Assembly: GCA_021776195.1 (NCBI GenBank)
Contig: JAJFGK010000044.1
Span: forward strand, 1 to 64,000
From: Kiloniellaceae bacterium
GTDB taxonomy: Bacteria > Pseudomonadota > Alphaproteobacteria > Kiloniellales > Kiloniellaceae
Direction of reading: 5' to 3'
Length of the DNA stretch: 64,000 nt
Shown piece after piece: positions 44,454 through 53,981 of the stretch. The position numbers were made by a program, and so were the translations under genes. Under the pieces are notes generated by a model, which ran no database searches, was not told the DNA's origin, and was given only the letters and a program-made list of their open reading frames with translations. The stretch's first letter is position 1; every line of letters begins with the position of its first letter.

Positions 44454-46061
44454 ATGATTGACGATAGGGTAGTGCTTCAGGGGCAAGGCTTGTCAAAGAG
44501 CTTTGGCGGCGTGCCGGTGCTCGAGGGGATCAGCTTTTCGCTGTTCAAGAATCAAGTCATCGGCATGGTCGGAGAGAACGGTGCCGGCAAGACCACGCTG
44601 TTCAATATCCTGTCGGGCATTATCAGGCCCGATGCCGGTACGATGGGATTGCGCGGTGACCCTTTCAGGCCTGCCAGCTATCGCGAAGCCAGCGCCCTTG
44701 GCGTTTCCCGGGTTTTCCAGGAACAGGCCCTGATCCCCAACATCAAGGTCTATGAGAACCTCCTCTTGTCCCATGAGGCGGCCTATTCCTGGGCCGGGCA
44801 AATCATCGATAGGCCGCGCATGATTGCTACGGCACAGAGAGTCATCGATGAGGCCGGCCTGGACATCGATGTACGCCTGCCGACCGCGTCCTACAGTTTT
44901 TCCAAACGTCAGCTGATTGAAATCGCGCGGGCCTGCCTTGTCCCAACAGAAGTGCTCGGAATTCGCCATCCGGTGGTGCTGCTTGATGAGCCGACCTCCG
45001 CGTTGGAAAAATCCGATGAGGAAGTATTTCGGAATCTCATCAATCGACTGCGCGATCATTCCTCGATCATCCTCGTATCCCATCGCCTTACCGAGGTGCT
45101 GGAGCTCAGCGACATCGTTCATGTTCTGAAGGACGGGCGACTGGTCGCCACCGTAAATCCCGAAGATGCGGGCGAGCGCACGCTGCACGGGTTGATGGTA
45201 GGGCGATCGCGGGAAGCTGATTTCTACCACGAGAGCGAACAGGTGGAGGTGGGAAATGCACCGCCTGTGTTTCAGGTGGAGGGCCTCTGCCGGGCCGGTC
45301 AATACGAGGACATTTGGCTCGAAGTCGGACAGGGAGAAGTGGTTGGCTTCGGCGGCCTGCTGAATTCCGGAAAATCTGAATTCGGCAAGGGCGCGGCCGG
45401 CATCGTTCCACCGGAATCGGGGACCGTGACCCTGGACGGTGGACTGCCCGAAGCTCCGATCATCCGCAAATTGACGTCTCGTGGACTGGGCTACGTTCCA
45501 GCCGAGCGCCTTCGCGAGGGCATGATCAGTGAATTCGCCGTGGCCTGGAACCTCACCCTTGCCGGTGGCGGAGACCAGTTCACCAACTGTATGGGGATCT
45601 GGCAAAGCAAACACGAGGCGGAGGTCACGCAAGACTACATTTCCTCGCTCTCGATCAAGGCGCGCGGTCCGCAAGATCGCTGCGCCACCCTGTCTGGCGG
45701 CAACCAGCAAAAGGTCGTCCTGGCGCGTTGGCTTTGCAGGGATCCGCGGGTGCTGATCCTGGACAACCCAACCCGCGGTGTCGACGCCGGCGCCAAGGAG
45801 GAGATCTACAAGCTGATCCGACGGCTCTCCGCGAAGGGGGTGGGCGTTCTCCTGATCACCGATGACCCGCTCGAGCTTATCGGTCTGTCCAACCGGGTGA
45901 TGGTCATGCAGCACGGCAAGATCACCCGGATCGTCGAGGCGCCAGCGGAGGCAAAACCGTCAGAGCGAGAGCTCATAGAGTATATGCTAAGCCAAGCCGA
46001 GGAGCGTTCGTCGCCTTTGCCGGAACCTTCCGATCGCAAGGCGATGGTGGCCGCGCCATGA
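44454..46061 (+). CDS. Sugar ABC transporter ATPase, RbsA/MglA-type (two ATPase domains)
   Basis: A 535-aa tandem ATPase. Domain 1 (about 1-255): Walker A GENGAGKTTLFNIL, Walker B VVLLDEPTSALEKSD, H-loop ILVSHRLTEVL; its C-loop reads YSFSKRQLIEIARA, degenerate. Domain 2: GGLLNSGKSEFGKGA in place of a full Walker A (normal for the family), signature LSGGNQQKVVLARWL, Walker B VLILDNPTRGVDAGA. The stop overlaps the permease start by 4 bp. Confidence 0.93.
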   Translation: MIDDRVVLQGQGLSKSFGGVPVLEGISFSLFKNQVIGMVGENGAGKTTLFNILSGIIRPDAGTMGLRGDPFRPASYREASALGVSRVFQEQALIPNIKVYENLLLSHEAAYSWAGQIIDRPRMIATAQRVIDEAGLDIDVRLPTASYSFSKRQLIEIARACLVPTEVLGIRHPVVLLDEPTSALEKSDEEVFRNLINRLRDHSSIILVSHRLTEVLELSDIVHVLKDGRLVATVNPEDAGERTLHGLMVGRSREADFYHESEQVEVGNAPPVFQVEGLCRAGQYEDIWLEVGQGEVVGFGGLLNSGKSEFGKGAAGIVPPESGTVTLDGGLPEAPIIRKLTSRGLGYVPAERLREGMISEFAVAWNLTLAGGGDQFTNCMGIWQSKHEAEVTQDYISSLSIKARGPQDRCATLSGGNQQKVVLARWLCRDPRVLILDNPTRGVDAGAKEEIYKLIRRLSAKGVGVLLITDDPLELIGLSNRVMVMQHGKITRIVEAPAEAKPSERELIEYMLSQAEERSSPLPEPSDRKAMVAAP

Positions 46062-47032
46062 CCACGGCGCGACCTACAGCTTCGGGCATTGGCAAGCTCC
46101 TGACCGACGGCATGATCCTGCCCATCGCGGTTGTCGTTGTGCTGATTGTCTTCTTCTCGGTCGCTTCCGACGCCTTCTTGAGCCTGCGCAACCTGACCGC
46201 CATATCCGGCCAGGCGAGCACGTTGCTTCTGGCCTGCCTCGGCGCGACCTTCGTCATCCTTATGGGCAGTATAGATCTCTCGGTCGGGGCCATAGTCCTG
46301 TTCGTCGGCGCGGTGACGGCAAAGGCGATCAACGCATTCGATCTTGGCATAGGCGCGCTTTTCGTGGGGCTGGGGACGGGGATGACCCTTGGCTGGGTCA
46401 ATGGAATGATCTTCGCCTATGGCCGCATTCCGTCCTTTGTGGTGACCCTTGGAACCTTGTCTGTCTTTACCGGGGCCGCTTGGGAAACTCTCCAAGGTCG
46501 CGCCCTGCGGTACGATTCCCTGATCTTCGAGGATATGGCTATTGGCCAATTGATACCCCGGTTCCCGAACATCGCGCTGATCGCCCTCCTGGCCTGGGGA
46601 CTGATGGTGTTTCTTTGTTTTGCCACGCGATTCGGTCGTTACATGTACATCATCGGCGGTGGCGAGGCGGTCGCGGCCACGGCCGGTATTCCGGTCCGCC
46701 GCTACAAGATATACGCTTTCGTCCTCTCGGGCATGATGGCGGGCCTTGCCGGCGCCTTGGCAGTGGCGCGCCTCGGCACGGCCGGGCCGACGCTTGGTCA
46801 GGACCTGCTCCTCAACACATTGGCCGCGATCGTGGTTGGTGGCACGTCGCTGTCCGGCGGAATCGGCGGTGTGCATCGCACGCTGATCGGCGTGCTGATC
46901 ATCGCCTTGCTCGACAACGGTCTCAATTTGATGGGGGTCAATCAGTACAGCCAGATGATGGTCAAGGGTGCCGTTGTGATCGCTGCCGTTCTGGTGGGAC
47001 AGGACCGGAGCAAGAGCGCCGTGATGAAGTGA
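46058..47032 (+). CDS. Sugar ABC transporter permease, RbsC-type
   Basis: A 324-aa protein with about nine hydrophobic segments; family motifs FVILMGSIDLSVGAIV, VNGMIFAYGRIPSFVVTLG, YIIGGGEAVAATAGIPV and IVVGGTSLSGGIGG. It forms the channel for the Rbs-type importer. Confidence 0.93.
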   Translation: MTTARPTASGIGKLLTDGMILPIAVVVVLIVFFSVASDAFLSLRNLTAISGQASTLLLACLGATFVILMGSIDLSVGAIVLFVGAVTAKAINAFDLGIGALFVGLGTGMTLGWVNGMIFAYGRIPSFVVTLGTLSVFTGAAWETLQGRALRYDSLIFEDMAIGQLIPRFPNIALIALLAWGLMVFLCFATRFGRYMYIIGGGEAVAATAGIPVRRYKIYAFVLSGMMAGLAGALAVARLGTAGPTLGQDLLLNTLAAIVVGGTSLSGGIGGVHRTLIGVLIIALLDNGLNLMGVNQYSQMMVKGAVVIAAVLVGQDRSKSAVMK

Positions 47033-47106
47033 TCCGCGACGGGATGGCCCGCAAAGGCCGCTAGAGTTTCTGGAAGGCAAGAAAGTTCAAAAAAGGGAGG
47101 TAGATA

Positions 47107-48588
47107 ATGTCTAAGAACAACGGAGCTAATCGAAACAGCCGACGCCGCTTTCTTCAAGGCGCGGCCGCGGTGGGGGCCTTGAGCCTGGCCCCCGGATTTG
47201 TCATGCGCCCGCGACAGGCATCGGCGGCGACACTCGCCAACGTCCATATAGAAGCGGCCAAGGCTGCCAAAGAGCTTGCCGCGGGCCGTCAGGTCTCGCT
47301 CACGATTATGCAGCCCTCGGGCTCGCTCGGAAACGTCAAGCCGGTCGCCGACAGGTTCACCGCGGAAACCGGGATCGAGATCAAGTATCTCGAGGTTCCA
47401 CTGGGCGAAATCAACCAGAAAGTCCTCCTGGAATCGGTTTCCAAGACAGGATCCTTCGATATCGCCCTGCCGGCGACTTTCGGCATTCCGGACTTGGCCG
47501 AGTCCGGCATCCTCGTCAACATGGACCAGTACGCCGGGAAGTACGAGCCGGAAGGCTTTCAGGACGATGCGCTCTACTCGATCGGCGACTACTACAAAGG
47601 CAGCCTCTACGGCTATCAGACCGATGGCGACACCTACGTCATGTTCTACAATAAGGACTGGCTGGGGAATGCCGATGAGAACAAGGGCTTCGCCGACAAG
47701 CACGGCTATGAACTAAAGGTCCCCGATACCTGGGAAGAACTCGATGCCATGATGGCGTGGTTCCATCGCCCGGACGAAGGCATGTATGGTGGCGCCCTCT
47801 ACCGCACCCAGTATTTTCTGGCCTGGGAGTGGTGGGGCCGTTTTCACGCCAAGGGCTCCTATCCTCTGGACGACGACCTCAATCCGCAGATCAACAATGC
47901 CGGCGGCGTGGCGGCCCTGGAAGAGATGCTGGCGGCCTCCAAGCATCTCTATCCCGGCGCCCGCACCAACGGCCTTTTCGAGAACTTCGAGGCCTTCGGT
48001 GCCGGCGACAAGTTCGCCAACATCGGCTGGGGCGGAACGCAAAAGTTCCTCAACAGCGATAAGTCCCAGATCAAGGACCGCATGGCATTCGGATCGATGC
48101 CGGGCGGCATGGTCGACGGAAGCCTTTTGAAGACGCCTTACTTCAATTGGGGATGGAACTACGTCGTCTCCTCGGTCTCCGCGGACCCCGAGATTGCCTA
48201 TCTCTTCACGCTCTATGCCTGCAGCCCCGAACTGTCGACCATAGCGGTTCGCGATCCGGGAGGTTACTTCGACCCCTTCCGCGGCGCGCACTACGAGGAT
48301 GCCGAGATTGCCGGCACCTACTCGCCGGAGTTCCTCGCGGTCCATAAGGAGTCGATGCGCGGTTCTATCCCGGACCTCTATCTCAAGGGCCAGGGTGAGT
48401 ACTTCGACGAACTGCGGGTCAATTTGGGCGCGGCCGATGCCGGCACGAAGTCGGCAAAGGAGGCGCTCGACGACACCGCGCGGTCATGGGAGCGGATTAC
48501 CCGCCGGATGGGCAAGCGCAGCCAAAAAGTTCAGTGGGCCTTTCTCAAGTCGATCTATCCCGCCGACATTCGCGATCGCCTGAAGTAG
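47107..48588 (+). CDS. Extracellular solute-binding protein, family 1 (MalE/UgpB type)
   Basis: A 493-aa protein with twin-arginine signal (NSRRRFLQGAAAVGAL; arginines 12-14). The mature part shows FTAETGIEIKYLEVPLGEIN, FDIALPATFGIPDLAESG, GYQTDGDTYVMFYNKDWLG and VPDTWEELDAMMAWF. It is the receptor of the second ABC system in this operon, probably for a carbohydrate, polyol or related solute. A hairpin follows. Confidence 0.9.
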   Translation: MSKNNGANRNSRRRFLQGAAAVGALSLAPGFVMRPRQASAATLANVHIEAAKAAKELAAGRQVSLTIMQPSGSLGNVKPVADRFTAETGIEIKYLEVPLGEINQKVLLESVSKTGSFDIALPATFGIPDLAESGILVNMDQYAGKYEPEGFQDDALYSIGDYYKGSLYGYQTDGDTYVMFYNKDWLGNADENKGFADKHGYELKVPDTWEELDAMMAWFHRPDEGMYGGALYRTQYFLAWEWWGRFHAKGSYPLDDDLNPQINNAGGVAALEEMLAASKHLYPGARTNGLFENFEAFGAGDKFANIGWGGTQKFLNSDKSQIKDRMAFGSMPGGMVDGSLLKTPYFNWGWNYVVSSVSADPEIAYLFTLYACSPELSTIAVRDPGGYFDPFRGAHYEDAEIAGTYSPEFLAVHKESMRGSIPDLYLKGQGEYFDELRVNLGAADAGTKSAKEALDDTARSWERITRRMGKRSQKVQWAFLKSIYPADIRDRLK

Positions 48589-48600
48589 AATGAAAGAGTT

Positions 48601-48634
48601 GCGGCACGGCCTCTTGAGGAAGGGGTCGTGCCGC
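48601..48634 (+). terminator. Intercistronic hairpin after the binding-protein gene
   Basis: Stem GCGGCACG / CGTGCCGC, extended by CC/GG with one mismatch, loop about 12 nt, starting 13 bp after the stop. No T run. Confidence 0.7.
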
Positions 48635-48660
48635 ACTCCTCGCGGAGGAGAAAAGAGACC

Positions 48661-49587
48661 ATGACCTCCCAAGGCATGGACGGTCCGCTGGCCAGCGAGG
48701 GGTCGGAGAAGCGTGGCATTTGGCCCCGCTTCAACATCCTGTTGGTGCTCCCGGCGCAGCTCACCATGATGGTCGTGGTCGTCGTCCCGACCCTCATCAT
48801 CCTCTGGCTTGCAATCACCGACTGGCAGCCAACCCAGGCGCTTGCCTGGTTCGAGGCCGAGCCGGTCTGGTTCTGGAACTTTTACGATCTCTGGTATGAC
48901 GAGCGTTTTACCAATGCCGTTTTGCGCACGCTTTTCGTGGTCGTTTTCTGTGTCGTGGTGGAACTGGCGCTGGCGCTCGGACTTGCCCTGCTGTTCCTCG
49001 ATGAATGGCCCTGGCGGCGTTTCGCGGTCAGCATCATCATCTTGCCGATGATGATTATCCCGGTCGATGCGGCGAATGCCTTCTTCATGCTTTTCAATGA
49101 GCGTGGTCCGATCAACCATCTGATATCGTTGGTGATCGGTGCCCCCTACGAGTTCTCCTGGCTGTCCCATCCAACCTGGGCGATGGCACCGATCATGCTC
49201 GCCGAGATATGGCAGTGGACACCCTTGATGTTTCTTCTGGTCCTGACGGGACTGATGAACCTGCCGCAGAACCAAGTCCGCGCGGCGGTCGTACTCGGCG
49301 CTTCGCCGGCGCGGATCTTCTTCAAGATCATGCTGCCGCTGCTCTTGCCGGTGATTTCCATCGCGCTGCTGATCAGGTCCATCGAGACTTTCAAGATCTT
49401 TGATCCGGTTTACATCTTGACCCGTGGCCAGCCGGGCGGCTCGACAGAGACCATCTCGATGTTCATGTACAATGGGGCCTTCGTCTATTTTCGGATGGGT
49501 TACATCGCCGCGGCTGCCTTGTTGGTGCTGGTGTTGGTGATCTCGAGCTGTTTGCTTCTTGCCCGTCCGCTGCGGCGGCACGGCTAG
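48661..49587 (+). CDS. ABC permease, UgpA/MalF-type
   Basis: A 308-aa protein from ATG 48661 (GGAGGAGAAAAG upstream). Six hydrophobic segments; EAA loop RAAVVLGASPARIFFKIMLP; MLAEIWQWTPLMFLL. It partners with 49589. Confidence 0.9.
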   Translation: MTSQGMDGPLASEGSEKRGIWPRFNILLVLPAQLTMMVVVVVPTLIILWLAITDWQPTQALAWFEAEPVWFWNFYDLWYDERFTNAVLRTLFVVVFCVVVELALALGLALLFLDEWPWRRFAVSIIILPMMIIPVDAANAFFMLFNERGPINHLISLVIGAPYEFSWLSHPTWAMAPIMLAEIWQWTPLMFLLVLTGLMNLPQNQVRAAVVLGASPARIFFKIMLPLLLPVISIALLIRSIETFKIFDPVYILTRGQPGGSTETISMFMYNGAFVYFRMGYIAAAALLVLVLVISSCLLLARPLRRHG

Positions 49588-49588
49588 T

Positions 49589-50488
49589 ATGGTGGGGAAC
49601 ATGAACGCGAGTGGGGTCTGGGTGACCTTGTTGAAGCGCACGGCGGTGGTCGTATCGATGGTGATCGCCTTTTTCCCGATCTACTGGCTGATAGCAACCT
49701 CCTTCAAACCGTTCGACGAATGGGCGAGTTGGCCGCCGATCTGGTTGACCGATGCGCCGACCCTGCAAAACTACCGTATCGTCTTCTTTCCCGACGCGGC
49801 GCGGGAGTTCGCCTCGGCCCAGCAGGGCTCGCTCGACTACAAGGTATCCGGCAGTGCCTGGAAAGCGTTTCAGGATTCCGCCATCATCTCCACCTTTGCG
49901 ACCTTTTTCTCTGTCGTATTCGGCACCTTGGCGGCCTACTCCATCGTGCGCTTTAGAACCGGGGGGGAGAACTATCCATTTCAGTTCCTGACGGTACGCA
50001 TGATGCCGCCGATTGCCGTCGTCGTGCCGATGGTCGCTCTGTTTTCGATCCTCAAGCTGTCCGACACCTACTTTGGCATGATCCTCGCCTATACCGCCTT
50101 TACCCTGCCTTTCTCGATCTGGATGACACGCTCCTTCATCGAGGAGGTGCCAGCGGAGCTCGAGGGGGCGGCAATGATCCATGGCATGAGCCAGTTCAGG
50201 GCTTTCCTGACCGTGACCTTGCCTCTCATCAAGGGCGGTGTGCTCGCCACGGCTCTTTTCGTGTTCATCCTCAACTGGTCGGAGTTCCTCTTTGCGCTGG
50301 TGCTTACCGCCGGAAACGTCATTACCGTCACGCTGCAGGTCGCGAACTATGTCTCGGCGTCGTCGGGCAAGCTCTACGGCGTGCAGGCGGCCATGGGCAC
50401 CGTCTCGACCCTGCCGGTTATCCTGTTTGGCTATGTTATCCAGCGCCACTTGGTCCGCGGGCTGACCTTCGGCGCCATCAAGCGGTAG
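49589..50488 (+). CDS. ABC permease, UgpE/MalG-type
   Basis: A 299-aa protein. ATG 49589 is one base after the previous stop; ATG 49601 is an alternative. Motifs: YWLIATSFKPFDEWASWPP, EGAAMIHGMSQFRAFLTVTLP (EAA loop), and FVFILNWSEFLFALVLT. A family-specific insertion (residues about 60-90) precedes the TM domain core. Confidence 0.9.
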   Translation: MVGNMNASGVWVTLLKRTAVVVSMVIAFFPIYWLIATSFKPFDEWASWPPIWLTDAPTLQNYRIVFFPDAAREFASAQQGSLDYKVSGSAWKAFQDSAIISTFATFFSVVFGTLAAYSIVRFRTGGENYPFQFLTVRMMPPIAVVVPMVALFSILKLSDTYFGMILAYTAFTLPFSIWMTRSFIEEVPAELEGAAMIHGMSQFRAFLTVTLPLIKGGVLATALFVFILNWSEFLFALVLTAGNVITVTLQVANYVSASSGKLYGVQAAMGTVSTLPVILFGYVIQRHLVRGLTFGAIKR

Positions 50489-50501
50489 GCGGATACTTTC
50501 A

Positions 50502-51599
50502 ATGGAGACAAAGCTCGAGCTTCGGGGACTGACCAAGTACTTTGACGACACTGTCGCCGTCGAAGGCCTCGATCTGGCGCTGCGAAAGGGTGAGTTTGTG
50601 TCGCTGCTTGGCCCGTCGGGCTGCGGCAAGTCGACGACGCTCTCGATGATCGCGGGCTTCTTTCCACCCGACGAGGGCGAGATCCTGATCGATGGCCGGC
50701 TGGTCAACGAGTTGCCGCCGCGCAAACGCCGGATCGGCCTGGTGTTCCAGGACTACGCCGTCTTCAGCCGGCTTTCCGTGCGCGCCAATCTTGCCTTTGG
50801 TCTCGAAGCGCAAGGTGTGCCGAGGAAGCAGCGCGAGCACGCGGTGGCGGAAATCAGTGAAAAGCTCGATCTGCGGGAGATCCTGGGGGCGCGCGGCGGC
50901 GACCTCAACATGAGCGAGATGCAGCGTGTCGCCTTGGCACGCGTCCTGGTGACCAAGCCCGCGTTGCTGCTGCTCGACGAGCCCATGTCAAACCTGGACG
51001 CGGCCCTGCGCGCGAACCTGCGTAGCGAGTTGAAGCAGATTCAAAAGGACCTGGAGCAGACTGTGCTCTATGTCACCCACGACCAGGTCGAAGCGCTGTC
51101 GATGTCCGATCGCATCGCGGTGATGCGCGACGGGGCCTTGCTCCAGGTGGACACGCCAGAGGACATTTATCACCGTCCCATCGACCGTTTCGTCGCGCAG
51201 TTCATCGGCGATCCCCCAATCAATATCGTGCCTTGCAAGGTCACCGGAACGCCCGGCGATCTGCGCGCTGAAACGGCGCTCCACAGCGGCCTCGACCTGG
51301 CCGGCCGCGAGCTCTCGGTCGGGGACTACCTGCTGGCCGTGCGGCCGCACGCCTTCCATGCCAGCCGTGAACCGCGCGAAGGGGCCGTCGGAAGCAACGT
51401 CCGCTTGGTCGAAAACTTCGGCGCCGAGCATGTCCTGCATGCCGCCTATGGCGATGACCTTGTGGCGGTGGTCGCGCCGCCCGGCTTCGCCAGCGAGGGC
51501 GATTTGGTCTACCTCGGGCTCGATATCGAACAGGCTCACCTCATCGACCCGCGCGACGACCGGGTGATACTGCGCCAGCGTCACGAGGCCGCCGCATGA
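50502..51599 (+). CDS. ABC ATPase, UgpC/MalK-type, with degenerate signature
   Basis: A 365-aa ATPase. Walker A GPSGCGKSTTLSMI, Q-loop LVFQDYAVFSRL, Walker B LLLLDEPMSNLDAAL and H-loop YVTHDQVEAL are normal. The C-loop is LNMSEMQRVALAR where the family has LSGGQQQRVALAR, so the ATP site that uses this loop should be impaired. A C-terminal TOBE-like regulatory domain is present. It overlaps the second ATPase gene by 4 bp, implying a heterodimer. Confidence 0.92.
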   Translation: METKLELRGLTKYFDDTVAVEGLDLALRKGEFVSLLGPSGCGKSTTLSMIAGFFPPDEGEILIDGRLVNELPPRKRRIGLVFQDYAVFSRLSVRANLAFGLEAQGVPRKQREHAVAEISEKLDLREILGARGGDLNMSEMQRVALARVLVTKPALLLLDEPMSNLDAALRANLRSELKQIQKDLEQTVLYVTHDQVEALSMSDRIAVMRDGALLQVDTPEDIYHRPIDRFVAQFIGDPPINIVPCKVTGTPGDLRAETALHSGLDLAGRELSVGDYLLAVRPHAFHASREPREGAVGSNVRLVENFGAEHVLHAAYGDDLVAVVAPPGFASEGDLVYLGLDIEQAHLIDPRDDRVILRQRHEAAA

Positions 51600-52687
51600 C
51601 CAAGCTTGCTGTCGACGGCCTGGTTAAGTCCTTCGGCGATGTCCGGGCCCTTGCCGAGCTCACCTTCGATGTGGCGGAGGGCGAGTTTCTCTGCGTGGTC
51701 GGTCCCACAAACGCCGGCAAGTCGACCCTGTTGAAAACGATAGCCGGGCTGCATAGGCCCGATGCCGGACGGATCCGACTCTCCGGCCGCGATGTGACCG
51801 GGCTCGAGCCTCGTTACCGCAATGTCAGTCTGCTTTTCCAGAATATCGCGCTCTTTCCTACCTTGAGCGGGCGCGAGAACATTGCCTTTCCGCTGCGCAC
51901 CGCGGGGATGGACGAAGGCGCCATTGAGCGGCGGGTCGCAGAGGTCGCCGGGATCTTCAAAGTCGGCCACCTGCTCGACCGCCTGCCGCAGACCTTTTCC
52001 GGCGGAGAGCAGCAACGCGTGGCAATCGGCCGGGCCATTGCCCGGCCCTCGGATCTTCTGATGCTGGACGAGCCGCTGACCAACCTCGATGCGCGGATCC
52101 GCATCGCGCTGCGGATCGAATTCAAGGCCTTGCATCGTCAATTGGGTCAGACCTTGATCTATGTAACCCATGACCAGGTCGAAGCCATGTCCATGTCGGA
52201 TCGCATCGCGGTTCTAAACAATGGCCGCTTCGAACAGATCGGGACGCCCGACGAGGTTTACCATCGACCGGCGAGCGCATTCGTGGCCCGCTTCATCGGG
52301 CAGCCGCCGATGAACGTCATCGAGGCGGAATTGGATGGCGAGCCTGACCGCGCGATGATTTCCGGCCAGGATTTTCGTGTGCCTATCGAGGGCATTCCAC
52401 GCCTGAAGAGCGGTGCCAGCCTGCCGCGCAAGCTCGCCTTTGGATTCCGGCCGGAGGCTTCGCGCGTGGCCCACGGCGAGGGGCCGGACACGCCCTTTCC
52501 AGCGGAGGTTATGTGGGTCGAGCGTCTGGGCAGCAAGAACATCCTGGATCTGCGTTTCGGCTCCCACAACATCAAGGCCGTGGTGCCGACGGACCACGCG
52601 GTTCGAAGCGAGGGTCCAGTCTGGCTGGGCTTTACACCAAGGGCCGAGCACTTGATCGACAGAGAAACGGAGCTGTTTTTTCGCTAG
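51596..52687 (+). CDS. ABC ATPase, UgpC/MalK-type
   Basis: A 363-aa ATPase with Walker A GPTNAGKSTLLKTI, Q-loop LLFQNIALFPTL, intact signature FSGGEQQRVAIGRA, Walker B LLMLDEPLTNLDARI, H-loop YVTHDQVEAM, and a TOBE-like tail. Together with the 50502 ATPase it gives one normal and one degenerate signature per dimer. Confidence 0.93.
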   Translation: MTKLAVDGLVKSFGDVRALAELTFDVAEGEFLCVVGPTNAGKSTLLKTIAGLHRPDAGRIRLSGRDVTGLEPRYRNVSLLFQNIALFPTLSGRENIAFPLRTAGMDEGAIERRVAEVAGIFKVGHLLDRLPQTFSGGEQQRVAIGRAIARPSDLLMLDEPLTNLDARIRIALRIEFKALHRQLGQTLIYVTHDQVEAMSMSDRIAVLNNGRFEQIGTPDEVYHRPASAFVARFIGQPPMNVIEAELDGEPDRAMISGQDFRVPIEGIPRLKSGASLPRKLAFGFRPEASRVAHGEGPDTPFPAEVMWVERLGSKNILDLRFGSHNIKAVVPTDHAVRSEGPVWLGFTPRAEHLIDRETELFFR

Positions 52688-52748
52688 GAAGGACAGCCGG
52701 TGGCGCCATCTGGGCCTAGGGCCCCTACGACCGAAGGAGGGATGCACA

Positions 52749-53909
52749 ATGTGTTTGAACCATGGACCTGGTGGAATTGGCGGACCGCTGCCCGGCAAGT
52801 TCGCCTACTCGAGTTTCTCCGAGGATCTGGAGCTGGAGCCCCAGCGTGGCCTTGAGGAAGTTGGTGCCATGTCGCCGGAGGATATGGCGCGAGCATCACG
52901 CCTGGTCATGGGAACCTATAACGAGCTGCTGCAGACCGCCAACAGCCTCGAGGATCCCGGCTATCGCCGTTTGATGCGAGAATGCACCGCCGCGCCGAAG
53001 ATTTCCTTTCTAGAGATGTATCCGAGCGACGACGACCGCCGTAAGCTCTTCGATGAAATGGTGAAGCTCGGCTTTTTCAATCCCGAGGACGATCCGGATC
53101 ATGTCTGGCCTCGTGGCCACATGACTCCGCAGACCTACCTGACCGCGCCCTCGAGCCACAACGATTTCTACAATGCCCATCCCGGCGGCCTCGCGCTGAC
53201 CGTCGCCTACAACATCCGCATGGCCGATGCCTATACCGAGAACTATCGCCAGATGTACGGCCTGCCGATCAACCGGGATCTGCCGATCGCCTCGCTACTG
53301 GTGCATGAGTATCCGAAGGTCTGGCTCTATCAGTGGCTCGACGACGGGTCCTGGCTCGAGGAACCGCGTACGGTCTACGACGACACTTGGCATGCCCACT
53401 GCATCTATGTCACCGCCGAATTGATGCATCGGCGATACGATTCCCGCATCGTAATGGCCATGGCCGCTGCCCATCAGATGTCGATGCTCGACGCCTCGAT
53501 GGACGGCCGCGCGGTGGTGGCGAACTGGATCGGCCTCGACCGTGTCTGTCACTTTATCAAATCCGCCGCGATCATGGCCCAGGTCGATCCGGTCGACTAC
53601 GGCCTGCTCGAGCGCAAGAATGGCGAGTTGGTCCTGGCGACCCAGCCGGCCGAGCAGTGGGTTGTGCACATGGCCGACATGAACTGGCCCTATACCATGG
53701 GCGCCGCGCATCTCTATACATGGCCGATGCTCAAGCAGATCGCGGCCGACGACCTCGGCCTTTCCGACGCCGATTTGAACGGCCGGCCGTTCAATCAGCT
53801 CAAGAACTATGTCTGGTCCCAACTGGGCCAGATACCCTTGTATGAGATTTATGTGCGTGAAGGTTTCGACGCGGCGCGTGCAACGGTCACGCGGATGGTC
53901 GGCCGTTGA
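52749..53909 (+). CDS. Unrecognised protein with HD-hydrolase-like His pattern
   Basis: A 386-aa protein with AGGAGG 8 bp before ATG. No confident family. Residues about 130-260 show a pattern like HD-type metal hydrolases: NAHPGGLALTVAYNIRMAD, then LLVHEYPKVW (HE instead of HD), DDTWHAHCIYVTAELMHRR, and MAMAAAHQMS. Further His/Asp-rich stretches follow (WIGLDRVCHFI, VVHMADMNWPY). No signal peptide or TM segment. It ends the LacI-controlled operon, so an enzyme acting on the imported solute is likely. Confidence 0.6.
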   Translation: MCLNHGPGGIGGPLPGKFAYSSFSEDLELEPQRGLEEVGAMSPEDMARASRLVMGTYNELLQTANSLEDPGYRRLMRECTAAPKISFLEMYPSDDDRRKLFDEMVKLGFFNPEDDPDHVWPRGHMTPQTYLTAPSSHNDFYNAHPGGLALTVAYNIRMADAYTENYRQMYGLPINRDLPIASLLVHEYPKVWLYQWLDDGSWLEEPRTVYDDTWHAHCIYVTAELMHRRYDSRIVMAMAAAHQMSMLDASMDGRAVVANWIGLDRVCHFIKSAAIMAQVDPVDYGLLERKNGELVLATQPAEQWVVHMADMNWPYTMGAAHLYTWPMLKQIAADDLGLSDADLNGRPFNQLKNYVWSQLGQIPLYEIYVREGFDAARATVTRMVGR

Positions 53910-53981
53910 GCCGGGCGGCAGTCTCGGGGCAACCGTGGCCAGGGCGATAGGGTCGCGCGACTTTCGCTGTGAGGTTCTCGA

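Noticed and set aside
45806..47080. 424-aa minus-strand frame across the sugar permease
   Set aside because: Antisense shadow of RbsA/RbsC-type genes, low-complexity His/Asp/Arg-rich translation.
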